Numbered from the stretch's first letter, positions 46,360-56,549 are shown. The stretch is 64,000 nucleotides of DNA from Thalassotalea euphylliae (GCF_003390395.1 NZ_QUOV01000001.1:3534001-3598000), one strand, 5' to 3'. Translations and numbers: made by a program. The notes: generated by a model not told the origin, from the sequence alone.

Positions 46360-47481
46360 ATGAAGCTTTTACTTATCGGGGCTAATAGCGCCGATCAAGC
46401 AACGCTAAATAAAATTTTTAGTCGCGGTAATCATACCTTAAGTCAGGTTGCCAATGCCGAACAGGCATTAGAGCTACTTGCCGCTAGCCGCTACGACGTC
46501 GTTGTAGTTAACGAGCAATTGGCGGATATGGCGGTAGAAGCATGCCTAAAAGCACTTATTCAAGCGGCTCCTCATGCCCTTAAAATTGTCGTTACCCACG
46601 ATGACAACAGTGACTTCGATTTAGCGCACGAGCAGATTCGTTCACCGATTCACGCGGCAGAACTTGTCGCCTTGCTTGAAGCTATGGTGCCGCAGCACAG
46701 AGCTATCACCAAAAAACATATTGTTGATGCCGTTGCTAAGATCAAAACTCTACCAAGCCCACCTAAGGTTTATATGCAGCTTAATCAGCTGCTAAAGCAA
46801 AGTACTACTGACTCAGCAAAGATTGCCGAAATTATTAGTCGCGATCCAGCACTTGTCGCTAAAGTGTTGCAATTCGTCAATAGCTCGGCGATGGCTAAGG
46901 GCAAGCAAATTACGAACATCGGTGATGCCATCACGAAAATGGGGGTTGATACCCTGTGCTGTATTGTGATGACGGCAGAGATGTTTTCCTACCAGCCCAA
47001 TATTCCTGACTTCTCAATTGAGCAAGAACAACAGCACTGTTTAGCCACTGCGCGAATGGCGGCATCTATTGTTAAAGCACAGCTAAAGCAACAAGCATTG
47101 CTGACTGGTTTACTGCATGGCATTGGCAAATTGGTGCTCTATGAAGTTGACGAAAAGCAAACCAAAAAGTTTATGGCAGAGCGCTTAAATGGCAGCGATA
47201 ACATTGGCTTAGAGCAAAAGTTATTTAATACCGATCACGCGCAAGTAGGTGGTTATCTGTTGCATTTGTGGGGCTTTCCTTATGCTATTGTCGAAGCTTT
47301 GGTATTGCAATATCAACCGGAAAAGCTGCTCAATAAACCATTTGGCACAGCGCATGCAGTTTACCTAGCCAATACCTTGCTGAAAGAGCGCGAGTTGTCA
47401 CCGCTTTTTATTGAGAAATTTAAACTTGAGCCCATGTTGGAAAAACTAGTGGCACGTGCGGAAAAAATTCGTAATTTCTAG
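46360..47481 (+). CDS. HDOD protein with N-terminal pseudo-receiver domain
   Basis: 373 aa. Residues 1-115 have the CheY-like fold pattern (KLLLIGANSAD; RYDVVVVNEQLADM; ALKIVVTHDD). However, the phospho-acceptor Asp is Asn51 and the acidic pair after strand 1 is absent (GAN), so phosphorylation is unlikely. Residues about 125-350 form an HDOD domain (LPSPPKVYMQLNQLL; EIISRDPALVAKVLQFVNSS; LTGLLHGIGKLVLYEV; WGFPYAIVEAL). GAGGTGA lies 8 nt before the ATG. It is probably a protein-interaction signalling module; the target is unknown. Confidence 0.85.
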   Translation: MKLLLIGANSADQATLNKIFSRGNHTLSQVANAEQALELLAASRYDVVVVNEQLADMAVEACLKALIQAAPHALKIVVTHDDNSDFDLAHEQIRSPIHAAELVALLEAMVPQHRAITKKHIVDAVAKIKTLPSPPKVYMQLNQLLKQSTTDSAKIAEIISRDPALVAKVLQFVNSSAMAKGKQITNIGDAITKMGVDTLCCIVMTAEMFSYQPNIPDFSIEQEQQHCLATARMAASIVKAQLKQQALLTGLLHGIGKLVLYEVDEKQTKKFMAERLNGSDNIGLEQKLFNTDHAQVGGYLLHLWGFPYAIVEALVLQYQPEKLLNKPFGTAHAVYLANTLLKERELSPLFIEKFKLEPMLEKLVARAEKIRNF

Positions 47482-47540
47482 CCCGCTCACAAACATCTGA
47501 TGAACAAAAACATCCGTTTAACAGAAAAGACTGAATGAAC

Positions 47541-47572
47541 AAAAAAGGTTAGCTTCATGCTAACCTTTTTTA
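47541..47572 (+). terminator. Intrinsic terminator after the HDOD gene
   Basis: Stem AAAAGGTTAGC/GCTAACCTTTT with loop TTCAT followed by a T run. It separates the HDOD gene from yjjV. Confidence 0.85.
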
Positions 47573-47608
47573 TATGTAAACCTTATACCAACAACAACTG
47601 AGAATCAC

Positions 47609-48409
47609 TTGCTAAGCTTTACTGACAGCCATTGCCATCTAGATTTTGACGAACTCAGCCAGTCTTTGAATGATGTACTAACAACTTGTGAAGCACAGCA
47701 AGTTAAGCGCATTGTTGTCCCTAGTGTTGGCCCGCAAAACTGGCAACAAGTGCTATCACTGCCAACACAAGCAGCAAGCTCAGTTAAGCTTTATCCTTGC
47801 TTGGGCATTCACCCTTGGTTTCTCGATGGTTTAGCCGATGATGCCATTGAGCAACTCGACAAACTAATAGCGGAGCACAAAGCTTCGCTGATTGCACTCG
47901 GAGAAATGGGCATTGATGGGACAATAGCTAAAGACAGCAAAGCACCAACGCAGCATCTTAACCAGCAAATCACTATCTTTGAGCAACAACTTGAGCTAGC
48001 CAAGCAGCATCAACTGCCCGTAATCGTTCACCACCGGCGGTCCCACCCCGAAGTTGTACGTAGTCTCAAAGCGGCTAAGCTAAGTCATGGCGGTATAATT
48101 CACGCGTTCTCAGGCAGCTACCAGCAAGCAAAACAATATCTAGACTTAGGTTTTTTATTGGGTATTGGCGGCACGATTACTTACCCCAGAGCAGCCAAAA
48201 CCATAAACACCGTTAAAAAGTTACCGATTGAATCGCTGGTATTGGAAACAGATGCACCGGCAATGCCACTGGCGGGTTTTCAAGGGCAAGCAAACCACCC
48301 CAAACATGTTGTCGATGTTTTTGAGGCGCTAGCTAGTTTACGTAGTGAAGACAAAGAAATATTAAGCGAGCAGATTGAAGCGAATATAAACCGCTTATTT
48401 AACTTGTGA
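47609..48409 (+). CDS. yjjV: TatD family metal-dependent hydrolase YjjV
   Basis: 266-aa TIM-barrel metallohydrolase of the TatD/YcfH group, closest to E. coli YjjV. Metal ligands are TDSHCHLDF at the N-terminus, GEMGIDG, PVIVHHRRS, IHAFSG and LETDAPAMPL. GGTITYPRA also matches YjjV. The start is a TTG at 47609 with GAGA 6 nt upstream; no in-frame ATG or GTG close by gives the conserved N-terminus. Some TatD enzymes have DNase activity, but this subgroup's substrate is unsettled. Confidence 0.9.
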   Translation: MLSFTDSHCHLDFDELSQSLNDVLTTCEAQQVKRIVVPSVGPQNWQQVLSLPTQAASSVKLYPCLGIHPWFLDGLADDAIEQLDKLIAEHKASLIALGEMGIDGTIAKDSKAPTQHLNQQITIFEQQLELAKQHQLPVIVHHRRSHPEVVRSLKAAKLSHGGIIHAFSGSYQQAKQYLDLGFLLGIGGTITYPRAAKTINTVKKLPIESLVLETDAPAMPLAGFQGQANHPKHVVDVFEALASLRSEDKEILSEQIEANINRLFNL

Positions 48410-48426
48410 CTTTAATACCTTCGCTA

Positions 48427-49044
48427 TTAGTGACGCTTGCTTTTAAGCAGTGAAGTAGGCGACCTAAAACGACTTAATCCGCGTGCCAACAAAAACCCAA
48501 TCAAACCTGCAACGAGTAGCATGTAGCGCATAACTTCTTGATGTTCAGTATTAGCCTGTTGCAAGCTTTGTTGCCACGCTTGCTTGCTGATAGTAAAGCG
48601 TAAATACCCTTGCAGTTTTTCATCCCTAAGTTCGACCACAAGCGGAGCCACGTCGGAATATTGCGCTACTTCTGGCGTATTGATGCCAAATAATTCATGA
48701 ATGCTCTGCTCTTTACCACCAACGCCGACAGTTTGCCCAGTTTGATCATACAAGGTCACCCCTGAAATAAATTCTGGCAACGCCAGCTTTGCTAAATAGT
48801 CATTCGTCGCGGCTTTTTTACCTTGCTTTAATAACACCAACATCGCTTGTGCTGCTTGGTTAATATAATCATCAGCGAACGCTTGCTGTTGGCTAGAAAT
48901 CAACTGAGCTTGGTGGTTATAACGGGTTATCAGCATATTGAGCAGCACAACAATCAAGACTATCGCAATCGCTAATTGCAGAATTTTGTTATAAATCGAT
49001 GATATTTTGGGGTATAAAGGCAATTCTGTTTGCATCGTAGCCAT
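48427..49044 (-). CDS. smp: Smp/YtjB-like membrane protein
   Basis: 205-aa inner-membrane protein with two TM helices (about 24-43, ILQLAIAIVLIVVLLNMLI, and near the C-terminus, YMLLVAGLIGFLLARGL) around a periplasmic sensor-like domain with FISGVTLYDQTGQTVGVGG and LQGYLRFTISKQAWQQ. This layout and its position divergent from serB match E. coli Smp (YtjB), a protein of unknown function. The ATG at 49044 is chosen; an ATG at 49035 and a TTG at 49059 are alternatives. Confidence 0.8.
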   Translation of the reverse strand: MATMQTELPLYPKISSIYNKILQLAIAIVLIVVLLNMLITRYNHQAQLISSQQQAFADDYINQAAQAMLVLLKQGKKAATNDYLAKLALPEFISGVTLYDQTGQTVGVGGKEQSIHELFGINTPEVAQYSDVAPLVVELRDEKLQGYLRFTISKQAWQQSLQQANTEHQEVMRYMLLVAGLIGFLLARGLSRFRSPTSLLKSKRH

Positions 49045-49116
49045 TAACCAAGTGAACAATATTTATACCATATAGCATGTATGCATCTGTTTAAATACTG
49101 AATTTAGGACTCTTTC

Positions 49117-50124
49117 GTGATTACCAGCAATTTTCAATCTGATGTCAGTGTCAGCGATCAGCCGCTTGCACAAGCCTTTCAAACTGTATTAGCTCAAGCG
49201 CCTGTGTGCCTTTCAACAACCCCGAGCGGTTTTCAATTTAGCGAGTATCAGGCGCAAAATTCAAACATTGAACTTGTGGTTTTTAGCTCGCTTAGTGTCA
49301 GCTTACTTGCTCGTATCGAACAGCAATGCCAACTATCGTTGACCGCATTAACCGCGGTCAATCAACGAAATCAACTGGAAAGCATTCGCTTTGCAATCGA
49401 ATGTGAAAACATTACATTTGCGCGCGAGCAGTTAGTAGCACTGACCCAAAGCGAGAATTTTGAAGCTGCCATTGTCACTGACGCACCACGCTTAGACGAA
49501 CCAGGTTTACTAGTGATGGACATGGATTCCACTACCATTGAAATTGAATGTATTGACGAAATTGCTAAGTTGGCAGGCGTTGGTGAAAAAGTTGCTGAGG
49601 TAACAGAATTAGCAATGCAAGGTAAGCTAGATTTCTCACAAAGCTTACATCAACGCGTTGCCACTCTTGAGGGTGCGCCAGAATCAATTCTAGCAGCAGT
49701 CGCGAATAATTTGCCGTTAATGGCTGGGCTTGTCTCATTAGTTGAGGCATTAAAAACACACAATTGGCGTGTTGCGATTGCCTCTGGCGGCTTTACCTAT
49801 TTTGCCGACCATTTAAAAGAAACATTAGGCTTAGATGCCGCCTATGCCAACACCCTAGAGATTGTTGATGAGAAACTAACAGGCAAGGTGCTTGGCAATG
49901 TGGTTGACGCTCAAAAGAAAGCAGACGTGCTTGTTGAACTCGCCGAGCAATATGGCATTAAGACAACACAAACAATTGCCATGGGCGATGGTGCTAATGA
50001 TCTTGTGATGATGGAAGCCGCTCACTTAGGTGTCGCCTATAAAGCAAAACCGCTAGTACTGGCGAAAGCCGACTCAAGCATTAGCCATAGTGGGCTTGAT
50101 TGTATGCTTCATTGGTTAAAATAA
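49117..50124 (+). CDS. serB: Phosphoserine phosphatase
   Basis: 335-aa HAD-superfamily phosphatase that performs the last step of serine biosynthesis. The C-terminal catalytic domain has the nucleophile motif MDMDSTTIEIECIDEIA, the second motif VAIASGGFTYF, Lys in GNVVDAQKKADVL and motif IAMGDGANDLVMM. The first 130 residues are a less conserved regulatory part. The GTG at 49117 is used, with AGGA 8 nt upstream. It is divergent from smp. Confidence 0.95.
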   Translation: MITSNFQSDVSVSDQPLAQAFQTVLAQAPVCLSTTPSGFQFSEYQAQNSNIELVVFSSLSVSLLARIEQQCQLSLTALTAVNQRNQLESIRFAIECENITFAREQLVALTQSENFEAAIVTDAPRLDEPGLLVMDMDSTTIEIECIDEIAKLAGVGEKVAEVTELAMQGKLDFSQSLHQRVATLEGAPESILAAVANNLPLMAGLVSLVEALKTHNWRVAIASGGFTYFADHLKETLGLDAAYANTLEIVDEKLTGKVLGNVVDAQKKADVLVELAEQYGIKTTQTIAMGDGANDLVMMEAAHLGVAYKAKPLVLAKADSSISHSGLDCMLHWLK

Positions 50125-50160
50125 TCAGCTCTTTCCTGCCGAAGAAAAAGGCAACACAAG

Positions 50161-50197
50161 AAAAAGCCAGCATATTGCGAAATAGGCTGGCTTTTTT
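50161..50197. terminator. Terminator between serB and the PilZ gene
   Basis: Stem AAAAGCCAGC/GCTGGCTTTT with a 14-nt loop, A and T runs on both sides; suited to both convergent genes. Confidence 0.8.
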
Positions 50198-50220
50198 GTT
50201 TTGATCACTGGTGAATATTT

Positions 50221-52665
50221 TTAATTTAGCAGTTTATGGCGATTAATCACTTCTTGAGTGATATCGAAACACTGCATTACGCCAGCAACACTCCAAATTT
50301 CTTGCTCCAATTGCTTGCCGCGATGAATTGCATATGAACCAATATAGCTTAATTCTGGATTCAAGTGCTCCATATCCGGCTCTGCGGTGCGAGACAATTT
50401 AATTTGCACACAATAAAACTCACCACTTTTTTGCGCCTTGTCGATAAACATCTTTTTCAATTTAGTGGAACTTAGTTCACTGGCTAACTTGGTTGTCACG
50501 GCCTGATCAATCGCGTCAGCATTTCGCTTAATTGAAATAAACAAGGTTTCCTCTGCTGGCGCATCAGCTTGTTGCAGTTTTTTCAACGTGAGGTTAACCA
50601 AATTGGCCGCTTCTGGGTGATGTAATAATGGGTAAAGGTTGAGGTGCTTGGGTCGATCACTTAAGCCTTTCATGCTCATTAAAAACGGTTTTTCATTATT
50701 ACCGCTTGCCAAAGTTTCAACCTTGTAGCGACTGCCACTTGTTTGCACAAAGAAACTTGGCACGCTCGTACTTTTCGCATAGATAGAACGCAATGCTTTG
50801 GCAAGACCCGGCGTCATATCTGCGTATTCTTCTTTGGTCAGCTTGGCTTTGTTTTTTTCAATCAATACTTTAAAGAAAGCTCTGCCAATATGCTGGTGAC
50901 GCTCAACATGGACACGCAAATTCAGCACATTTTTCTTTTTATTGATGCGCATGACTTCATAAGGCAGCGACTTTAACTCAAAGGTTGAAGTAATTTTTTG
51001 TAAATTCGGGAAGGCGATTTTAACAATTTCGCCTTTGGTTAATACCGCCGACTTATCTAAGTGCACTTTAAGGCCTGATACCGAAAAGTCCTGTGATGTG
51101 CCTGTCCACATAACACCTTCCGCCTCAACCTCAACAGGGGTTTTATAAACAAATCTAGGCTCTTGTCGTTGATTTCGATAGTTAACACCAATTTCATCCA
51201 TAGCAGGCACGTTAACCAAACGCTTGTGGCCAAATGCTTTTAATTTACTGGTGACGATGTCGTCGTAATTAAACTGCTGATAATCACTGCGTATTTGCTT
51301 TGTGGTCACGTCAGTCGCGACGACAATATATGACAAGCCCGAAAGAATACTTTGCACCTCTTCCGAAATTGGCATGTCTAGGTAGGCATCTTTTTTGGTC
51401 AAGGTGTTTGCAAGCGTTAATGGTGCATTCGCCTTTACTTTATCAACCGCAGCAATTGAGAGCATAGTAATGGCAAATGTCGATTTCGACGCGGCAAAGC
51501 CTAAAAAATGCCTAGCAAATGATTCATCTTGAGCAAGTTGCTTTTCATCTGCGGTGTAAAAATAAGAGCGTCCCTGACTTTGATGAACAAAGCTATAAAC
51601 CAATAATGAGTGCCCAGTTTTTTCAGCACGTAGCATACGCTCAACGCGATCCGAATCGATCAGGTTGTACAACGTGCTTTGTTTCGCTTCATTTTGCCAG
51701 TACTGGTATACCGCTTGATTGTTATTACAGGTTAATGCATAACGCGGTACAAACTTACCTTCTTTGGCTGCCACAAATACTGGTAACTCATTGATTTTAG
51801 GCAAGGAAAATTGTTCTAAGCTGCGAGATTTTAACGCAGCAATGGTATTGTCTAAATTAATTTTATAGCGGCGTTTATTGCCTTGAATAAAACCTTTGAG
51901 AAACTGCTTAAAGCCATCTTTTTCTTTGTCGAGAATGCGTGACGCACCAATCAGTTGAACCTGATTTTCAACACTGATGTTTTCTATTTGATACTCAAAG
52001 TTGGACTGATTACCAAATTGGAACTCCTGCGTTAGGCCAGTAAATTCAAGCTTAATAACATCGCCAACCGATATTTTTTGCATGCTTGCAAAGCGCAGCT
52101 TAACACCCGAAATACTCAAGTCTGAGCTAGTCGCTTCTATTTGTTCGCCATTCGCAAGCGTAACTCCAACGGCGATCGCGAAATTCATGCGTTCTTCTTG
52201 GCGATTATAAAAATCACCAAAAGGTACAAATTTAGCTGGGTAATAGAGTTTTTCTTGAACTTTTGGCGTGCCGCTTGGCGCTGCTGCTGGTAGGCTGCCG
52301 GCTTTCTCGCGTTGATAAATAACGCGAAAATTGTTTTCAGTATTATTTACTGCCTCGTAAACACCGAAGGTGTAACCGCCATAAGCGCTGACATTATCTT
52401 TGTATACTCGAATCGCTAAGTCATCGAGATAATGCGTGCGCTCTTCATCTTCAAAGGCTTTACATTCACCATCAACATGACCACGCAAATCAATCAAACG
52501 AGTACAAGGTTGTGCCAAACGCTTAATTTCCATTTTTAGTAGGAAGCGTTCGGTTTTCGCAATATTTTTTGTCGCGTCTAAAAAAGTGGCCTCAAAGTCT
52601 GATTGCTTTACTTGGCCTCTAAAACGCTCAATGATTTTTGCATATTGAGAAAAATTCTTGGTCAT
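50221..52665 (-). CDS. Large protein with two PilZ (c-di-GMP-binding) domains
   Basis: 814-aa cytoplasmic protein with at least two PilZ domains. The first (about residues 155-235) shows RQEERMNF then SDLSISGVKLRF. The second (about 470-560) shows RQEPRFVYKTPVEVEAEG then SQDFSVSGLKVHL. Both keep the R-x3-R and (D/S)-x-S-x-x-G elements that bind c-di-GMP. The regions between and after are alpha/beta sequence I do not recognise. There is no TM segment. It is divergent from radA. By family knowledge it is a c-di-GMP effector, perhaps in motility or surface behaviour; the partner is unknown. Confidence 0.85.
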   Translation of the reverse strand: MTKNFSQYAKIIERFRGQVKQSDFEATFLDATKNIAKTERFLLKMEIKRLAQPCTRLIDLRGHVDGECKAFEDEERTHYLDDLAIRVYKDNVSAYGGYTFGVYEAVNNTENNFRVIYQREKAGSLPAAAPSGTPKVQEKLYYPAKFVPFGDFYNRQEERMNFAIAVGVTLANGEQIEATSSDLSISGVKLRFASMQKISVGDVIKLEFTGLTQEFQFGNQSNFEYQIENISVENQVQLIGASRILDKEKDGFKQFLKGFIQGNKRRYKINLDNTIAALKSRSLEQFSLPKINELPVFVAAKEGKFVPRYALTCNNNQAVYQYWQNEAKQSTLYNLIDSDRVERMLRAEKTGHSLLVYSFVHQSQGRSYFYTADEKQLAQDESFARHFLGFAASKSTFAITMLSIAAVDKVKANAPLTLANTLTKKDAYLDMPISEEVQSILSGLSYIVVATDVTTKQIRSDYQQFNYDDIVTSKLKAFGHKRLVNVPAMDEIGVNYRNQRQEPRFVYKTPVEVEAEGVMWTGTSQDFSVSGLKVHLDKSAVLTKGEIVKIAFPNLQKITSTFELKSLPYEVMRINKKKNVLNLRVHVERHQHIGRAFFKVLIEKNKAKLTKEEYADMTPGLAKALRSIYAKSTSVPSFFVQTSGSRYKVETLASGNNEKPFLMSMKGLSDRPKHLNLYPLLHHPEAANLVNLTLKKLQQADAPAEETLFISIKRNADAIDQAVTTKLASELSSTKLKKMFIDKAQKSGEFYCVQIKLSRTAEPDMEHLNPELSYIGSYAIHRGKQLEQEIWSVAGVMQCFDITQEVINRHKLLN

Positions 52666-52846
52666 CTAATCTCTATTTTCTTTACAATGGCGCTAATTGC
52701 GAATTACGACACAAGCCAGTATATATAAGACTTAGCCGATAATAACCAGTTAAGACAGTATTAAGCGCCAATTTTTAAACACAATTTAATTAAAATCAAT
52801 ATCTAACGCATCGAGCTAGCAATATCTGTGCCCCAAAAGGATAATC

Positions 52847-54208
52847 ATGGCAAAAAATAAAACTTCATATGTCTGCACTGAATGCGGTGCTGACTTTTCT
52901 CGTTGGCTTGGCCAATGCCCAGAATGTAAGGCTTGGAACACTATTTCAGAGTTTCGCCAACCCAAGGCAAGTGGCCGAGGCGGAAGTTTTTCGGGCTTCG
53001 CTGGCAGCGTCGCCTCACAAGTACAAACGTTAGATAGTATCGACTTAACAGATCTACCACGTTTTTCATCGGGATTCCTTGAGTTCGATCGTGTTTTAGG
53101 TGGTGGTATCGTGCCAGGTAGTGCGATTTTAATTGGTGGTGAGCCCGGTGCCGGCAAAAGTACGCTATTGCTACAGACCATGTGTCACTTAGCGAGTCAA
53201 ATGCCAACCTTGTACATCACAGGTGAGGAGTCCTTGCAGCAAGTGGCCATGCGTGCCAAACGCTTGGGGCTAGCAACAGATAAGTTGAAGTTATTATCAG
53301 AGACTAGCGTTGAGAATATTTGCCATATTGCCGAGCGTGAGCAGCCCAAAATCATGGTTATTGACTCAATTCAAGTAATGCATATGGCCGATATTCAATC
53401 GGCACCGGGAAGTGTTTCGCAAGTGCGCGAAAGCGCCGCATTCTTAACCCGCTTTGCCAAACAGCACCACGTTGCCATGATTTTAGTTGGCCATGTCACC
53501 AAAGACGGTTCATTGGCAGGCCCTAAAGTACTTGAGCATTGTATCGACTGTTCCATTATGCTCGAAGGCTCAACCGATTCACGATATCGCACCTTGCGTG
53601 GCCATAAAAACCGTTTTGGCGCGGTTAACGAGCTCGGTGTCTTTGGCATGACAGGTACTGGGCTTAAAGAAGTCAAAAATCCGTCTGCGATTTTTCTTAA
53701 CCGCGGTGAAGAGCAAACACCAGGCAGTATTGTGATGGTTTTGTGGGAAGGCACTCGACCGCTACTGGTTGAAATTCAAGCCTTAGTGGATCACTCCGCG
53801 CTCGGTAATCCAAGGCGCGTTGCGGTTGGCGCTGAGCAAAACCGACTTGCCATGCTACTGGCGATTTTACATCGCCACGGCGGCTTGCAAATGAATGACC
53901 AAGACGTATTCGTTAACGTCGTTGGTGGCGTTAAAGTGTCTGAAACCAGTATCGATTTGGCCTTACTTTTAGCGTTAGTTTCTAGCTTTCGCGATCGCGC
54001 CCTGCCGCAAGATTTAGTGGTATTTGGTGAAGTAGGTTTGTCAGGTGAAATTCGCCCTGTGCCCAGTGGTCAAGAGCGTATCAATGAAGCCGCTAAGCAC
54101 GGTTTTAAACGGGCGATTGTGCCGTATAACAATATGCCAAAAACTAAGATTGATGGCATGAAAGTTATCGGCGTTAAAAAGCTGAGCGAAGCATTAGAGG
54201 CGATTTAG
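52847..54208 (+). CDS. radA: DNA repair protein RadA (Sms)
   Basis: 453-aa RadA, the RecA-related helicase that promotes branch migration in recombination. An N-terminal zinc finger is present (CTECGADFSRWLGQCPEC). The ATPase core has Walker A GGEPGAGKSTL and Walker B KIMVIDSIQVM. The RadA-specific KNRFG motif is in GHKNRFGAVNELG, and a C-terminal Lon-like domain includes VNVVGGVKVSETSIDLALLL. The length matches E. coli (460). Divergent from the PilZ gene. Confidence 0.97.
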   Translation: MAKNKTSYVCTECGADFSRWLGQCPECKAWNTISEFRQPKASGRGGSFSGFAGSVASQVQTLDSIDLTDLPRFSSGFLEFDRVLGGGIVPGSAILIGGEPGAGKSTLLLQTMCHLASQMPTLYITGEESLQQVAMRAKRLGLATDKLKLLSETSVENICHIAEREQPKIMVIDSIQVMHMADIQSAPGSVSQVRESAAFLTRFAKQHHVAMILVGHVTKDGSLAGPKVLEHCIDCSIMLEGSTDSRYRTLRGHKNRFGAVNELGVFGMTGTGLKEVKNPSAIFLNRGEEQTPGSIVMVLWEGTRPLLVEIQALVDHSALGNPRRVAVGAEQNRLAMLLAILHRHGGLQMNDQDVFVNVVGGVKVSETSIDLALLLALVSSFRDRALPQDLVVFGEVGLSGEIRPVPSGQERINEAAKHGFKRAIVPYNNMPKTKIDGMKVIGVKKLSEALEAI

Positions 54209-54323
54209 CCTTAGCCGATGAATTTTGCTAGTATGCGACAACACAAAACCCTTGGTTAATGCTTACATTGCTTTAACGCATTGGCATTAACCACTTTTAT
54301 CAATAATAAAATCCAGGTTTATT

Positions 54324-56549
54324 ATGACGTTATTCACTCGAGTCGCACTCACTCTGGGATGTGCGCTGGCATTGCAACCTGTGTATGCCGAACAGCTTTC
54401 ATTAGAGCGTATTTACAGCTCGCCGTCGTTAAGCGGCCAAACGCCAAAATCTCTCAAGTTTTCCCCAGACGGCCAACGTGTTACCTACTTACAAGGTAAA
54501 AAAGAAGACTTATACCGTTATGACTTGTGGGAATACAACCTTGCCGATAAACAGCATCGCTTACTGGTTGACTCCAACGATATTTTCTCAGGCCCTGAAA
54601 CCTTGTCTGACGAAGAAAAAGCACGCCGCGAACGCCAACGTGTTTATGGCTCAGGCATTATGGAGTATACCTTCTCTAGCGATGGCACCGCGTTATTGTT
54701 TCCACTTAATGGTGACGTTTACTACTACAGTCTAACTGAACAGACTGCACGTCGTATTACCGATACGCCGGAATTTGAAACCGACGTTAAGTTTTCGCCA
54801 AAGGGTAATTACATTTCCTTTATTCGTGAGCAAAACATTTATGCTTACGAGCTAAGCTCGGGCAAAGAACGCCGTTTAACCAAAGACGGTGGCGGGCTAA
54901 TTAAAAACGGCATGTCAGAGTTTGTCGCCCAAGAAGAAATGGGTCGAATGACAGGTTACTGGTGGGCGCCAAACGAGCAAAACTTAGCCTTTTTACGAGT
55001 TGATGAATCGCCAGTACAAGTAGAAATCCGCAATGAAATTTACGCGGAAGAAATTAAACTGATTGAGCAGCGCTACCCTGCAACTGGCACCAACAACGTT
55101 AACATTCAATTGGCAACTGTAGACGTTAAAGGTAAGCGTATTCGATTTGTCGACACAGGTGATGAAACCGACATTTATCTACCACGTGTTAATTGGATCC
55201 CTGATAGCCAACAGCTAACCTACCAATGGCAGAGTCGCAACCAGCAAACTCTAGAGCTACGTAGCTACAATATTAAATCGCGCCGCCAAAACACCTTGCT
55301 AACGGAAACTTCAGATCACTGGCTAAACCTGCACGATGATCTGCGCTTCTTAAGTGATGGCAGTTTTATTTGGGCGTCTGAGCGAGACGGATTTAAACAC
55401 CTTTACCACTATAGTAAAAAAGGTAAATTAAAAGCGCAGTTAACCAAAGGCGATTGGGTGGTTGATAGCCTAAAAGCCGTTGATGAGAAAAATGGCTGGG
55501 TCTATTTCACTGGTCGTGCCGATACCCCACTTGAGCGTCACTTATACAAAGCGCCTTTATCCGGTAAATCACCGGAGCACGTAGCTCGTGTTACTAAACG
55601 CAACGGCTATCACGATGTGACGATTGCGGGTGATTACCAAACCTATTTAGATGATTATTCAAGCATTGCCCAGCCTAAACAAGTAAGTTTGCACCAAATT
55701 GGCGGCGAGCACTTAACTTGGTTATCAGAAAACAAACTGGACGAAGCCCACCCACTAACCCCTTACTTAAGTGATTGGGTGCAACCAGAGTTTGGTTCGC
55801 TCAAGTCTGATGATGGTCAAGCCAACCTTTACTACAAGTTATACAAACCAAGCAACATGGCGCCGGGTAAGCAGTACCCTGTAATTGTCCGTGTTTATGG
55901 TGGCCCACACGCGCAGCGCGTGACCAATCAATGGGGCTCAAAGGAGTACTTAACTCAGTATTTAGTGCAACAAGGCTATGTCGTATTCCAACTGGACAAC
56001 CGTGGCTCAAACTATCGTGGCACGGCATTTGAATTCCCAATTTATGAAAAATTGGGTGACGTTGAAGTTACCGATCAAATCACTGGCGTAAAATACCTTC
56101 ATACCTTACCGTTCGTTGATAAAGAGCGCATTGGCATATACGGCCATTCTTACGGCGGTTATATGGCACTGATGACCATGTTCAAGGCGGGCGATTACTT
56201 TAAAGCCGGTGTTTCTGGCGCCCCAGTAACCGATTGGATGTTGTATGACACGCACTACACCGAGCGTTATCTAAACCACCCACAAGCTAACCAAGCAGGT
56301 TACAATGCGAGTAGTGTTTTCCCTTATATTGATGGACTATCAGGCGCATTACTGGTTTACCATGGCATGGCAGACGACAACGTACTGTTCACTAACACCA
56401 CTAAGCTAATCAAAGCGATGCAGGATAAGAACAAGACGTTCGAGCTAATGACATACCCTGGCAGTAAACACAGTATGCGTGGTAAAGCCGTTAAAGTGCA
56501 TTTGAATAGCACCATAGTGAATTTCTTTAATCGTCACTTCCAACCATAA
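54324..56549 (+). CDS. Dipeptidyl peptidase IV (S9B serine peptidase)
   Basis: 741-aa exported prolyl dipeptidyl peptidase. A signal peptide (about 1-22) precedes an eight-bladed propeller domain (FVAQEEMGRMTGYWWAPNEQ carries the Glu pair that anchors the substrate N-terminus) and the alpha/beta-hydrolase domain. The catalytic triad is Ser609 in GHSYGGYMAL, Asp684 or Asp685 in HGMADDNVLF, and His716 in GSKHSMRG. VRVYGGPHAQRVTNQWG forms the oxyanion region. It releases X-Pro dipeptides, consistent with a marine protein-degrading lifestyle. A palindromic terminator follows. Confidence 0.93.
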   Translation: MTLFTRVALTLGCALALQPVYAEQLSLERIYSSPSLSGQTPKSLKFSPDGQRVTYLQGKKEDLYRYDLWEYNLADKQHRLLVDSNDIFSGPETLSDEEKARRERQRVYGSGIMEYTFSSDGTALLFPLNGDVYYYSLTEQTARRITDTPEFETDVKFSPKGNYISFIREQNIYAYELSSGKERRLTKDGGGLIKNGMSEFVAQEEMGRMTGYWWAPNEQNLAFLRVDESPVQVEIRNEIYAEEIKLIEQRYPATGTNNVNIQLATVDVKGKRIRFVDTGDETDIYLPRVNWIPDSQQLTYQWQSRNQQTLELRSYNIKSRRQNTLLTETSDHWLNLHDDLRFLSDGSFIWASERDGFKHLYHYSKKGKLKAQLTKGDWVVDSLKAVDEKNGWVYFTGRADTPLERHLYKAPLSGKSPEHVARVTKRNGYHDVTIAGDYQTYLDDYSSIAQPKQVSLHQIGGEHLTWLSENKLDEAHPLTPYLSDWVQPEFGSLKSDDGQANLYYKLYKPSNMAPGKQYPVIVRVYGGPHAQRVTNQWGSKEYLTQYLVQQGYVVFQLDNRGSNYRGTAFEFPIYEKLGDVEVTDQITGVKYLHTLPFVDKERIGIYGHSYGGYMALMTMFKAGDYFKAGVSGAPVTDWMLYDTHYTERYLNHPQANQAGYNASSVFPYIDGLSGALLVYHGMADDNVLFTNTTKLIKAMQDKNKTFELMTYPGSKHSMRGKAVKVHLNSTIVNFFNRHFQP

